This document shows positions 54,646-63,578 of a DNA stretch of 64,000 nucleotides, piece by piece. The stretch lies in NCBI GenBank assembly GCA_963745765.1, contig CAVUYQ010000020.1:62001-126000 (forward strand), in the 5' to 3' direction. Position 1 is the first letter of the stretch, and each line of letters begins with the position of its first letter. The stretch comes from Ww85 sp963745765. Lineage in GTDB: Bacteria; Desulfobacterota; Desulfobulbia; Desulfobulbales; Desulfocapsaceae. Both the position numbers and the translations under genes were made by a program. The notes beneath the pieces were generated by a model, which worked only from the letters and a program-made list of their open reading frames with translations, made no database searches and was not told the origin of the DNA.

Positions 54646-56202
54646 ATGTTCAAAATAGTGAGTGCTCACGAAGCAGCAGGTTTCATTAAAGACGGCGCTA
54701 CCGTGGGCATCGGCGGTGCCGGTGCGGGCCATGCGGTGCCGGACCGGCTGCTGCAGGGGCTGGGAGAACGCTTCGCCGAAACCGGTCAACCGCGAAAGAT
54801 CAAGGCATTTCACCCGTGCGGCATTGGCGACAACAAAACAAGAGGAATGAACCATGTGGCCTATGCCGGCCTCATTGATACGGCCATCGGCGGTTTCTGG
54901 GGTAATGCGCCGAAGATGGTCCAGCTGGCCCTGGAAAACAGGATTAAAGGCTATAACTTTCCGCAGGGAGTTCTCGGTCACCTGGTGCGGGCAACGGCAT
55001 CGGGGAATCCCGGGGAGATCACCCCTATCGGCCTTAATACTTATGTAGATCCCCGGCTCGAAGGCGGTAAAATCAACGACATAACCAGCGAAGACCTCGT
55101 TGAGGTCATTGAGCTCGGCGGGAAGGAATATCTTTTCTATAAAGCAATACCGGTCGATGTCGCCTTCATACGGGGAACTTCTATTGATTGCGAAGGCAAC
55201 CTGACCATGGAGGAGGAAGTCGGATTCTTTTCCATGCTGTCCCTGGCCCAGGCGGCAAAGGTGAATGGCGGTATCGTGATCGCCCAGGTAAAACGCAGCA
55301 CGGATGGTCATTGTGATCCCGGACATGTCAAAGTGCCGGGAGTCTTTATCGACTATGTGGTCATCGAACCAGACCAGGAGATGACCTTCCAGACGCCCTT
55401 TGATCCGGCCCTCGTGAAAAGGGACGTGCCGTACGAATCGGAAGAATTGAAACTTGAAGGGGTAAAGCGGCTCGTCAACCGCCGGGCGGCACTTGAATTG
55501 CGGCCGGGCATCTTTGTCAATCTCGGCTACGGCATGTCGGACGGGGTGCCTATCGTCGCCCAGCAGGAAGAGATTTGCGATCAGCTGGTGTTCATGATTG
55601 AACAGGGAGCCATCGCCGGTATTCCAACGACAGGCCTCAATTTCGGCGCGATGTTCAGTCCCTCGGCAATTCTCGATGATGGCTATCAATTTGATTTTTT
55701 CCAGGGCGGCGGCCTGGATATGGCCTTTCTCGGGTTTGCCCAGATAGACCAGTTCGGCAACATCAATTCCACCCGGTTTGGCAAGAATATCACCGGTAGC
55801 GGCGGCTCCATTGATATCTCGTCTTCGGCGAAAAAGGTGGTCTATTGCGGCACATTCGCCGTAAAATCAGAACAGGAGATAAGCTCGTCAGGAATTACCA
55901 TCACGCATCCCGGAAAGTTGAAAAAGTTTGTTGAGCACGTACAGCAGGTATCCTTTTCGGGCAGGAGTGCCCTGCAGCGGGGTCAGACTATTTTCTATGT
56001 GACAGAACGGGCCGTATTCACCCTGACTCCTGACGGTGTCACGCTCATCGAGATAGCGCCGGGCGCTGATCTGCAGCGGGATATACTCGGCATGATGGAA
56101 TTTCGTCCAATCATCAGCGACAACCTGAAGACCATCGACCCGAAGATCTATCAACCGCATAAACTCGGGCTGAAGGAACGGTTTCGCACAGATTTGTTTT
56201 AG
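54646..56202 (+). CDS. Acyl-CoA:acetate/propionate CoA-transferase (family I, YdiF/Pct-like)
   Basis: 518 residues, the single-chain form with alpha and beta halves fused. N-terminal half: GATVGIGGAGAGHAVPDRLL (about 18-37) and AFHPCGIGDNKTRGM. Beta half: catalytic Glu expected in FMIEQGAIAGIP (about 323-334), then LDMAFLGFAQIDQFGNIN. Activates an organic acid with CoA from acetyl- or propionyl-CoA. ATG at 54646 with AAGGACG upstream. Begins a plus-strand run with acyl-CoA dehydrogenase and lies across a divergent promoter from the GntR regulator. Confidence 0.93.
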   Translation: MFKIVSAHEAAGFIKDGATVGIGGAGAGHAVPDRLLQGLGERFAETGQPRKIKAFHPCGIGDNKTRGMNHVAYAGLIDTAIGGFWGNAPKMVQLALENRIKGYNFPQGVLGHLVRATASGNPGEITPIGLNTYVDPRLEGGKINDITSEDLVEVIELGGKEYLFYKAIPVDVAFIRGTSIDCEGNLTMEEEVGFFSMLSLAQAAKVNGGIVIAQVKRSTDGHCDPGHVKVPGVFIDYVVIEPDQEMTFQTPFDPALVKRDVPYESEELKLEGVKRLVNRRAALELRPGIFVNLGYGMSDGVPIVAQQEEICDQLVFMIEQGAIAGIPTTGLNFGAMFSPSAILDDGYQFDFFQGGGLDMAFLGFAQIDQFGNINSTRFGKNITGSGGSIDISSSAKKVVYCGTFAVKSEQEISSSGITITHPGKLKKFVEHVQQVSFSGRSALQRGQTIFYVTERAVFTLTPDGVTLIEIAPGADLQRDILGMMEFRPIISDNLKTIDPKIYQPHKLGLKERFRTDLF

Positions 56203-56312
56203 TCACAAGGTGGCCGCACTATTTCACGCGTTGAGACAACCTGGCAATCAAACGGTGAAATAAACGGTTATCCCGCGGTTCGCATACTTCCAACAAGTAA
56301 CGAGGCACAACC

Positions 56313-57461
56313 ATGCTGATGCAGATACCAAAAGATTCACTTGAGACCTATGAGCAGATTCGGGAGATGACCGCAGCATTTGCCCGCGAACAGATTCGTC
56401 CGCAGGCTGAGAGACTCGACCGGGAAGAGGAGTTTCCTGTAGAAATTTTCAAGCAGATGGCGGGACTGGGGCTCTTTGGCATTACCACTGAGGAAGAATA
56501 TGGGGGTGCAGGCGTAGACTGCTATGCCTATGCAATTATCATGGAAGAGTTATCCAGAGGATATTCCGCTGTCGCAGACCAGTGCGGCCTGGTGGAACTG
56601 ATCTGCACGCTGCTCAGCCGCTATGGAAGTGATGAGCAGAAAGCGTTATACCTTCGCAGGATTACCGCCTTCGACCTGCGTGTGGCTTACTGCCTTACCG
56701 AAGCGGGAGCAGGCTCTGACCTGGCCGGACTGAAGACAACCGCTGTTAAAACTGAAACCGGCTGGAGCCTGACCGGCAGTAAATTGTGGATCAACAACGC
56801 CCCCTTTGCCGATATCGGACTCGTCCTGGCCCGCACCGATCCGGAGAGCGGGCACCGGGGCATGAGCGTCTTTATTGTTGATCTGCATAGCGAAGGGGTG
56901 AGCCGCGGCCCGAAGGAACACAAAATGGGACAGCGGGCCTCCCAGGTCGGTCCTCTCTTTTTCGATCATGTCCAGCTCCCCCGGGAGGCTTTGCTCGGTG
57001 AGATGAACCGTGGTTTTTACATGATCATGAGCGTGCTTGAGAAAGGGCGGGTCGGGATAGGCGCCCTGGCGCTCGGCATTGCCCAGGCAGGACTTGATGC
57101 GGCGCTTGACTATGCAAAAACGCGGAAGCAATTCGGCAGCCATATTGCAGAGTTCCAGGGAGTGCAGTGGATGCTCGCCCAGATGGCCATGGAGATCTCC
57201 GCCGCACGCGGACTTGTGCACAGGGCAGCCGTCATGCTTGATAACCGGAGTCCCGCCACGGCCGCCTGTTCCATGGCCAAATGTTTTGCCAGTGATGTTG
57301 CCGTGCGCCAGACGGCGGAAGCAGTGCAGATTTTTGGCGGCAGCGGCTACATTCAGGGCTACGAGGTCGAACGGCTGTACCGTGATGCCAAAATAACACA
57401 GATCTATGAAGGTACGAACCAGATACAACGAACCATTATCGCCAGACAACTGCTCAAGTAG
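56313..57461 (+). CDS. Acyl-CoA dehydrogenase
   Basis: 382 residues, full length. FAD/substrate motifs CLTEAGAGSDLAGL (about 130-143), LWINNAPFAD, FGSHIAEFQGVQ (about 273-284), and IFGGSGYIQGYEVERLYRDAK; catalytic Glu in IYEGTNQIQR (about 367). Forms the 2-enoyl-CoA that the crotonase or MaoC protein would hydrate. The acyl chain cannot be deduced. ATG at 56313 with ACGAGG; ATG 56319 is an alternative. 110 bp after the CoA transferase. No ETF genes are nearby. Confidence 0.94.
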   Translation: MLMQIPKDSLETYEQIREMTAAFAREQIRPQAERLDREEEFPVEIFKQMAGLGLFGITTEEEYGGAGVDCYAYAIIMEELSRGYSAVADQCGLVELICTLLSRYGSDEQKALYLRRITAFDLRVAYCLTEAGAGSDLAGLKTTAVKTETGWSLTGSKLWINNAPFADIGLVLARTDPESGHRGMSVFIVDLHSEGVSRGPKEHKMGQRASQVGPLFFDHVQLPREALLGEMNRGFYMIMSVLEKGRVGIGALALGIAQAGLDAALDYAKTRKQFGSHIAEFQGVQWMLAQMAMEISAARGLVHRAAVMLDNRSPATAACSMAKCFASDVAVRQTAEAVQIFGGSGYIQGYEVERLYRDAKITQIYEGTNQIQRTIIARQLLK

Positions 57462-57515
57462 AGCTGATCTTAGCCGCAACCTCCGGCTTGACTATTACCG
57501 ATAAGGACAGGGACA

Positions 57516-58913
57516 ATGCTGAAAATTGATATGAAACTCACCCCGGTGGCACTGCAAAAAAAACTGGACAATATGTTTATGATGGCCGAAGAAAAGATCA
57601 CGGCCATAGAACAAACCTGGGACCCGGCCCGTGGAACGCCGGTCTACACGGTGCAGGGACAATACACCTCCCGGGGCTGGACTGAATGGACCCAGGGGTT
57701 CCAGTTCGGCTGCGCGCTCCTGCTCTTCGATGCAACCGGAGACACCCGTTTTCTCGATTCCGGCCGTGACCGGACGATACGGCACATGGCGCCGCACATC
57801 AGCCACGTCGGCGTGCATGACCACGCCTTCAACAATGTCAGCACCTATGGCAACCTGCTGCGCTTAATGAATGAGGGACGTATACCTGAAAACCTCAGAG
57901 AAAGAGAGCTCTACGAACTCGCGCTGAAACTGTCGGGTGCCATTCAGGCGGCGCGCTGGACCGGGGTACCCGGAGGGCTCGGCTTTATCTATTCCTTCAA
58001 CGGCCCCCACTCTCTTTTTGCAGATGCCATCCGAACCGTCCGGGCACTCACCCTGAGCCACCAACTCGGCCACGTGCTGATGGGCGAGCAGGATGAAAAA
58101 ATAAACCTGCTCAAACGGGCCCTCCAGCACGCCGAGACAACGGCGCGATACAATGTCTATTTCGGCGGGGACCGGGATTCCTATGATATCCGGGGACGGG
58201 TCGCGCACGAAGCGATATTCAATGTGAACAACGGTGCATACCGCTGTGCCAATACGCAGCAGGGATATTCTCCTTATACTACCTGGACTCGCGGTCTTGC
58301 CTGGATTTTCTGCGGATTTTCAGAGCTGCTCGAGTACCTGGTTACCCTCGAAGAGCATGTTTTTGACAACCTTGTCCCCGAGATATATGGTGACAAGAAA
58401 AGTGCTGTTGAACGTTTCGTCGAGGTCACCGAAGCCGTTGCCGATTTCTATATCGAGCATGCGACAACAGACGGCATCGTCTATTGGGATACCGGGGCGC
58501 CGGGTCTTGCCGGTATGGGCGATTACCTGGACAGGCCGGCTGATCCGTACAATGATTTTGAACCGGTTGATTCATCGTCTGCTGCTATCTGCGCTCAGGG
58601 CTTTCTCAGACTTGGCAGGTATCATAAAGCCAATGGCCAGGAACAGAAAGGAGAGCGCTATTACCAGGCCGGATTGACCATTGCCGCGAGACTGCTGGAA
58701 GATCCCTACCTGTCCAGCGACCCGGCGCACCAGGGGCTGCTGCTGCACTCGGTGTATCATCGCCCCAACGGCTGGGATTATGTGCCGGCCGGACAGAAAG
58801 TTCCCTGCGGCGAATCCTGCATGTGGGGGGATTATCACCTCCTCGAACTGGGGGTCTATCTCCAGCGGTTGGCCGGCAATGGCAGATATCATCGCTATTT
58901 CCTCGGTGAGTAA
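57516..58913 (+). CDS. Glycoside hydrolase family 88 (unsaturated glucuronyl hydrolase-like)
   Basis: 465 residues, (alpha/alpha)6 barrel. HDHAFNNVSTYGN at about 101-113 contains the Asp equivalent to the catalytic Asp of Bacillus unsaturated glucuronyl hydrolase. Further: YTTWTRGLAWIFCGF (about 250-264), VYWDTGAPG and the C-terminal CGESCMWGDYHLLELG typical of GH88. No signal peptide, so acts in the cytosol on unsaturated uronyl oligosaccharides made by polysaccharide lyases, releasing 4-deoxy-5-ketouronate. ATG at 57516 with AGGGACA. Followed by a Gfo/Idh/MocA oxidoreductase. Its presence links the island to host or algal acidic polysaccharides. Confidence 0.92.
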   Translation: MLKIDMKLTPVALQKKLDNMFMMAEEKITAIEQTWDPARGTPVYTVQGQYTSRGWTEWTQGFQFGCALLLFDATGDTRFLDSGRDRTIRHMAPHISHVGVHDHAFNNVSTYGNLLRLMNEGRIPENLRERELYELALKLSGAIQAARWTGVPGGLGFIYSFNGPHSLFADAIRTVRALTLSHQLGHVLMGEQDEKINLLKRALQHAETTARYNVYFGGDRDSYDIRGRVAHEAIFNVNNGAYRCANTQQGYSPYTTWTRGLAWIFCGFSELLEYLVTLEEHVFDNLVPEIYGDKKSAVERFVEVTEAVADFYIEHATTDGIVYWDTGAPGLAGMGDYLDRPADPYNDFEPVDSSSAAICAQGFLRLGRYHKANGQEQKGERYYQAGLTIAARLLEDPYLSSDPAHQGLLLHSVYHRPNGWDYVPAGQKVPCGESCMWGDYHLLELGVYLQRLAGNGRYHRYFLGE

Positions 58914-58964
58914 ACGGGAACAGGTACCTGGAGAACTATCGGCTGAAAGAGCCGAAGGCAGGAT

Positions 58965-59951
58965 ATGGAGATGAATAAACGAATTATTCGCTGGGGCATC
59001 CTCGGTGCCGGTGATGTCTGCGAGGTAAAGAGCGGACCGGCCTTTCAGCGGGCAAAAAACTCCGCGCTTGTTGCCGTAATGCGCCGAAACGCTGCCAAGG
59101 CAGAGGATTTCGCCAGGCGGCACGGGGTGGCCAGATGGTACAACTCGGTTCCCGACCTGCTTGCTGATCCTGAAATCGATGCGGTGTATATTGCCACACC
59201 ACCGCGTTACCACCTGGAACACACCCTCGCCGCCCTGGCCGCAGGCAAGAATGTCTACCTGGAAAAGCCCATGGCGATGACCAGTGATGAATGTCGCCGT
59301 ATCATCAAAGCAGAGAGCGAGAGTCAAAATAAAATAGCCGTGGCCCATTACCGCAGGGCCTTACCCGCCTTCATCAAAATTGGCGAACTGCTCAAAAGCG
59401 GCGCCATCGGCACCGTCAGGCTTGCGGAAGTCAACTTTTTCCTGCCTGAGCGCAATAGCCTTATCCCGGATACCGGCGATAACTGGCGGGTCAACCCGTC
59501 GATCTCCGGCGGAGGGTTGTTCCATGATCTGTCGCCTCACCTGCTTGATCTGCTTCTCGTCTATTTTGGCCGCCCGATTCACTTCGAGGGCTTCTCCATG
59601 CGGCAGAACAGCGAGTCGCAGGCCGATGATTTTGTTCAGGGCACGATACGTTTTGCCAACAACGTGGTCTTCCGCGGCTGCTGGTGTTTCACCGTGGCTG
59701 AATCCGCCAGCTCAGATTCTCTGGTCATCACCGGCAATAAGGGGCAGATTGCCTGTCCCTTTTTCGGAGAGGAGGTCCGGCTGCGAAACGCTGAAGGGGA
59801 ACAAATTATCCCGTTTAGCAATCCGCCAAACATCCAGCAGCCGATGATAGAGCGGGTTTCGAGCTACTTCCTCGGCGAAGTGGTCTGTCCCTGTTCAACA
59901 GCGGACGGGCTGCAGGTAATGGAAATAATCGATCGTTTTACACAGAGCTGA
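58965..59951 (+). CDS. Gfo/Idh/MocA-family oxidoreductase
   Basis: 328 residues. NAD(P) motif GILGAGDVCEVKSGPAF (about 11-27), catalytic EKP in VYLEKPMAMT (about 98-107), HYRRALPAF and FHDLSPHLLD (His) of the C-terminal domain. Oxidises or reduces a sugar or inositol hydroxyl. Start ATG 58965 (AGGCAGG upstream) or 58971. Lies between the GH88 gene and the IdnO-like SDR, so likely works on the released sugar. Confidence 0.93.
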   Translation: MEMNKRIIRWGILGAGDVCEVKSGPAFQRAKNSALVAVMRRNAAKAEDFARRHGVARWYNSVPDLLADPEIDAVYIATPPRYHLEHTLAALAAGKNVYLEKPMAMTSDECRRIIKAESESQNKIAVAHYRRALPAFIKIGELLKSGAIGTVRLAEVNFFLPERNSLIPDTGDNWRVNPSISGGGLFHDLSPHLLDLLLVYFGRPIHFEGFSMRQNSESQADDFVQGTIRFANNVVFRGCWCFTVAESASSDSLVITGNKGQIACPFFGEEVRLRNAEGEQIIPFSNPPNIQQPMIERVSSYFLGEVVCPCSTADGLQVMEIIDRFTQS

Positions 59952-60027
59952 AAAACCGTACCGCATTCCGGTGAGGACAGACGAATACCCGCCGTAATTA
60001 ACTAAAGAAAAAGGAAACAGGAAAAAA

Positions 60028-60795
60028 ATGCCGCAATCATTATTTGATTTGACGGGAATGACCGCACTGATTACCGGTTCCTCTCAGGGATTGGGCTTTG
60101 AAATTGCACGAGGCCTCGGTAAAGCGGGCGCTACCGTGATTTTAAATGGCAGAAACAAGGCGAAACTCGATCTCGCCGTCGACCATTTCAAGCGGTTGCA
60201 CATTGCCGTCCATGGGGTGACAATGGATGTTCGCGATGAGGGAGCTGTTTCAAAAACGATTTCCGGGATAGAAAAGGATATCGGTCCAATCAATATTCTG
60301 TTAAATAATGCGGGCATCCAGAGAAGAGGCAACCTGGAAGACATCGACCAAAAGACCTGGCAGGAAGTTATAGATACGAATCTCACTGCCGCCTTTCTCG
60401 TGTCAAAACATGTGGCAAAACGGATGATCGGCAGGAACAGAGGCAAGATCATCAACATCTGTTCGGTAATGAGTGAGCTGGGCAGACAGACAACCGGGCC
60501 GTATACCGCCGCCAAAGGCGGCCTGAAGATGCTGACGCGGGCGATGGCAGTCGAGTGGGCCTGCTACAATATTCAGACCAACGGTATCGGACCGGGATAT
60601 TTCCTGACCGAAATGACAAAGCCGCTGGCTAATGACCAGACCTTTGACGGCTGGGTCAAGGGGCGCACGCCCGCCCGGAGGTGGGGAGTGCCGGAAGAGT
60701 TGATCGGAACGGCAGTCTACCTGGCCTCTGAGGCAAGCAATTTTGTTAACGGCCAGATTATTTATGTCGATGGAGGGATGACAATCTCGTTGTAG
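60028..60795 (+). CDS. SDR-family oxidoreductase, gluconate 5-dehydrogenase-like (IdnO)
   Basis: 255 residues. TGSSQGLGFEIARGL (about 16-30), NNAGIQRRG (about 92), catalytic Ser in ICSVMSELGRQTTGP, Tyr/Lys as YTAAKGGLKMLTRAM, then NIQTNGIGPGYFLTEMTKPL and RWGVPEELIGTAVYLASEAS. The motif order matches E. coli IdnO, reversible oxidation of gluconate at C5; related sugar acids are possible. ATG with AAAGGAAACAGG upstream. 76 bp after the Gfo/Idh/MocA gene. Confidence 0.92.
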   Translation: MPQSLFDLTGMTALITGSSQGLGFEIARGLGKAGATVILNGRNKAKLDLAVDHFKRLHIAVHGVTMDVRDEGAVSKTISGIEKDIGPINILLNNAGIQRRGNLEDIDQKTWQEVIDTNLTAAFLVSKHVAKRMIGRNRGKIINICSVMSELGRQTTGPYTAAKGGLKMLTRAMAVEWACYNIQTNGIGPGYFLTEMTKPLANDQTFDGWVKGRTPARRWGVPEELIGTAVYLASEASNFVNGQIIYVDGGMTISL

Positions 60796-60810
60796 TAAAG
60801 AGGTTAGTTT

Positions 60811-60950
60811 GTGTCTGTCCATAAATGAGATTTTTTGTTCTAAATCGAGGCGCTCGATAAATTTAACCACAGGCATATAGACGATATTCCGCGGATTAAA
60901 TTTTGAGAGCAACGAAGAGTTAGGGTAAAATGGCCATTTATGACAGACAC
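60811..60950. repeat. MITE-like element, copy B2
   Basis: 140 bp, inverted relative to B1. Ends GTGTCTGTCCATAAATGA / GGCCATTTATGACAGACAC; flanked by a 6-bp direct repeat TAGTTT (60805-60810, 60951-60956). Nearly identical to B1 internally, including the loop, so the two copies are recent relatives. Confidence 0.78.
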
Positions 60951-60996
60951 TAGTTTATTTCGTTAAACCGTAAACCCATTCAAATCAGAAGAGACC

Positions 60997-61981
60997 ATGC
61001 AACCAAAAATAATTTTGTATGACGATATCCCGGCAGACCTCCTGGCCCGCCTTGAGAAACATACCGACGTGACCATTATCGATACCTTCAAGGGAATACC
61101 CGATACTGAGCTTCATGCACTTCTTTCGGCAGCCGAGGGGATGATAGGGGTTGGCGAGACCATTGGCCCGAAGCTCCTCAATCTGGCACCCCAACTGCGG
61201 GCGCTCTCCACTATTTCTGTCGGCTACGATTATTTCGACGTGCCCGAGCTGACCAGGCGCGGCATCCAGCTGATGCATACGCCGAACGTGCTGACCGATA
61301 CAACCGCCGACATGATCTTCATGCTGATGCTCTGCGCGGCCCGGCGGGCGACTGAGAGTGCACGAGAATGTCCGCCAGGGAAGATGGCGCGAAGCGGTAG
61401 GCGCCGAATGGTTCGGCTCGGACGTGCATGGCAAGAAACTCGGTATCCTCGGCATGGGGCGTATCGGTCAGGCCGTGGCCAAACGCGGCTATGCCGGCTT
61501 CGACATGGAAATTCTCTATTACGGCCGGTCAGTCAATGAACAGGCGGAAAAAGATTTCCAGGCGAAGCGGTTGCCGCTCGACCAGCTGCTGGCTGAAGCG
61601 GACTTTGTCTGTGTGACTCTTCCGTTATCCGATAAGACCAAGAAACTTATCGGTGGCCGTGAACTGGGCCTGATGAAGCCGGAAGCCTTCCTGATCAATG
61701 GCGGTCGCGGGCCGATAATCGATGAAGCAGCCCTGATCGAAGCCCTGCAGAACGGGGTTATCCGCGGTGCCGGTCTGGATGTCTATGAAAAGGAACCGGT
61801 GCCTGTCGACTCGCCGCTGCTCAGTCTGCCGAATGTCGTCACCCTGCCGCACATCGGCTCCGCCACGCACGAGACACGCTATGCCATGGCCAAGTGTGCA
61901 GTTGACAACCTGCTGGCTGCACTGGAAAACCAGTCGCTTGTCAATTGCGTCAACCCCGAAGCGCTGCAGCATGTTTCCTAG
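60997..61981 (+). pseudogene. D-2-hydroxyacid dehydrogenase (glyoxylate/hydroxypyruvate reductase-like), one frameshift
   Basis: About 327 residues after joining. Part 1 (60997-61350): LRALSTISVGYDYFDVPELT, TPNVLTDTTADMIFML. Part 2: VHENVRQGRWREAVG, GILGMGRIGQAVAKRG, catalytic residues in LINGGRGPIIDE, GLDVYEKEPV and LPHIGSATHETR. The register changes at about 61350, where RATE should be followed by VHENVRQG. A one-base indel explains it. Reduces 2-ketogluconate, hydroxypyruvate or glyoxylate. The stop TAG at 61979-61981 is formed by the CTAG target site of the repeat that follows. Confidence 0.87.
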
Positions 61982-62122
61982 GAGCCTGTCGGATTATGCC
62001 CTTTTCCCTCATCTCTGCGTTATTTTCTGAAAATCAATGTTCGCAATATTAGGTACATGGCTCCGCTTGATTTTCTTAAAATGTCCCGACCTGAGAAAAG
62101 ATTGCTATAATCCGACAGACTC
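61982..62122. repeat. 141-bp MITE-like element, copy A3
   Basis: Ends GAGCCTGTCGGATTAT / ATAATCCGACAGACTC (one mismatch). Left flank CTAG (61978-61981), right CCGG, so the target duplication has decayed. Stem TTTTCTGAAAATCAA / TTGATTTTCTTAAAA around loop TGTTCGCAATATT...TACATGGCTCCGC. The following 226 bp to the MFS gene hold no gene. Confidence 0.75.
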
Positions 62123-62347
62123 CCGGAGGAGTTCGCTCCCGGCTTTTTCTGAGTATCCAGGCAGCAGGCAAGAAAAAATGAGCATTACACCTGCCAGGGC
62201 CGATCATGCCTTCTGCCTGGAAATTATTGACACAGAACCAATCACTAACAGATCAGAAGATCACCTTCAGACCCCTGCTGGATCCCCTGTTTTGTTTTCT
62301 TTCTACGGTATCTGATCGCCTCTCCCAAAACAGGATTTTCCGCGCCC

Positions 62348-63535
62348 ATGAAAACAAGCCCGCCAAGTGATGTGCCCGGGAAGAACCGCCCGGTCCTGAT
62401 GATGGGGATGCTCGTTGTCGCGGTGTTCTTCTCAATGGCTTCCCGCGCCATATTTGCCCCGTTGATGCCATCCCTGCAGATTGAAATGGGGATCACCCTT
62501 TCCACGGTCGGCCTGCTCTTTCTTTTCGTCAGCGTCAGTTATGCCGCCTCGATGCTCTTTGTCGGTTTTTTGGCCGCACGTATTGGTCATGGCCGGACTA
62601 TTGTTGCAGCTCTCGCCCTGATCGCCCTTGGACTGCTGGTCTCCGCCCTTGCTTCCGGCTTCATGATGCTCGCCGCCGGTATGCTCTGCATCGGGGCCGG
62701 CGCAGGTGCCTACCCGCCCTCCGGCATGGTCATGATCAATACCAAGATCAGCATCGCAAGGAGGAGTACCGCCTATTCCATTCATGAAATCGGCCCGAAT
62801 ATGGCCTTACTGCTGTCGCCGCTGATCGTACTGGCCATGGAACCGTGGGTCGGATGGCGGGGCATTCTTGTCTGCATGGCCGTCGTCTGCGGAATGGCCG
62901 CCCTGGCCTTCCTGCGCTGGGGAGCCGCTGACAGCGGTATGGGAACAGCGCCGGACCTCAGCACCATCGGAAAAATTCTGACCTTGCGCAGCACCTGGGT
63001 CGGCATGGTCGTTTTTTCAGCCATGCTTGCCGCCCTGCAGGGTGTCTATGCGATTCTGCCCGCCTACCTGGTGACGGAGTACGCACTTTCTCCCCAGTAT
63101 GTCAATTTCCTGTTGACCGTGTCTCGGGTCACCAGTGTGCTGTTTCTTCTTTTTGCCGGAGCGGTCATCGGCCGTTTTGGCAGGAGAAGGGTCATAATCT
63201 GGAATCTCCTCATCACCAGCCTGTTCATCGCCCTTATCGGGCTTGTCCGCGGACCGTGGATCGCTCTTGTCGTGGTTGCCCAGCCGACCTTTCTCGCCGT
63301 TTTAGTACCGGCGCTGCTGTCGGCAGTTGCCGATATCGGTGAGACCCGCTACCAGAATATCACCTACGCCGTTATCATTACCGCAGGCGTCAGCGTCGGG
63401 GCAGGGGTGGCTCCGGCCCTGCTCGGCCTTTTTGGCGATTTCGGTCTTGGCTGGCTCGGTTTTGTTGCCCTGGCCGGCTACATGGTTTCAGCCATCCTCT
63501 TCTTACTGGCCACGCCCGACTTCGGAAAAGACTGA
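62348..63535 (+). CDS. MFS transporter
   Basis: 395 residues, about 12 spans. TM1-TM2 MMGMLVVAVFFSMASRAIFAP-type opening (read in pieces), MFS loop GFLAARIGHGRTIVAA, and the second half begins after MGTAPDLSTIGKIL, with GRFGRRRVIIWNLL. Substrate unknown; by position a sugar or sugar acid handled by the IdnO-like SDR and the FGGY kinase is likely. ATG at 62348 lacks a strong ribosome site. Convergent with the kinase, 43 bp apart. Confidence 0.87.
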   Translation: MKTSPPSDVPGKNRPVLMMGMLVVAVFFSMASRAIFAPLMPSLQIEMGITLSTVGLLFLFVSVSYAASMLFVGFLAARIGHGRTIVAALALIALGLLVSALASGFMMLAAGMLCIGAGAGAYPPSGMVMINTKISIARRSTAYSIHEIGPNMALLLSPLIVLAMEPWVGWRGILVCMAVVCGMAALAFLRWGAADSGMGTAPDLSTIGKILTLRSTWVGMVVFSAMLAALQGVYAILPAYLVTEYALSPQYVNFLLTVSRVTSVLFLLFAGAVIGRFGRRRVIIWNLLITSLFIALIGLVRGPWIALVVVAQPTFLAVLVPALLSAVADIGETRYQNITYAVIITAGVSVGAGVAPALLGLFGDFGLGWLGFVALAGYMVSAILFLLATPDFGKD

Positions 63536-63578
63536 GCGGGCAATCGAGCATATCTTCAGAGACCCGAAGGTATGCGGC

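Noticed and set aside
54481..55689. Minus-strand frame of about 402 codons opposite the CoA transferase
   Set aside because: Codon pattern and composition mirror the real plus-strand gene; no domain.
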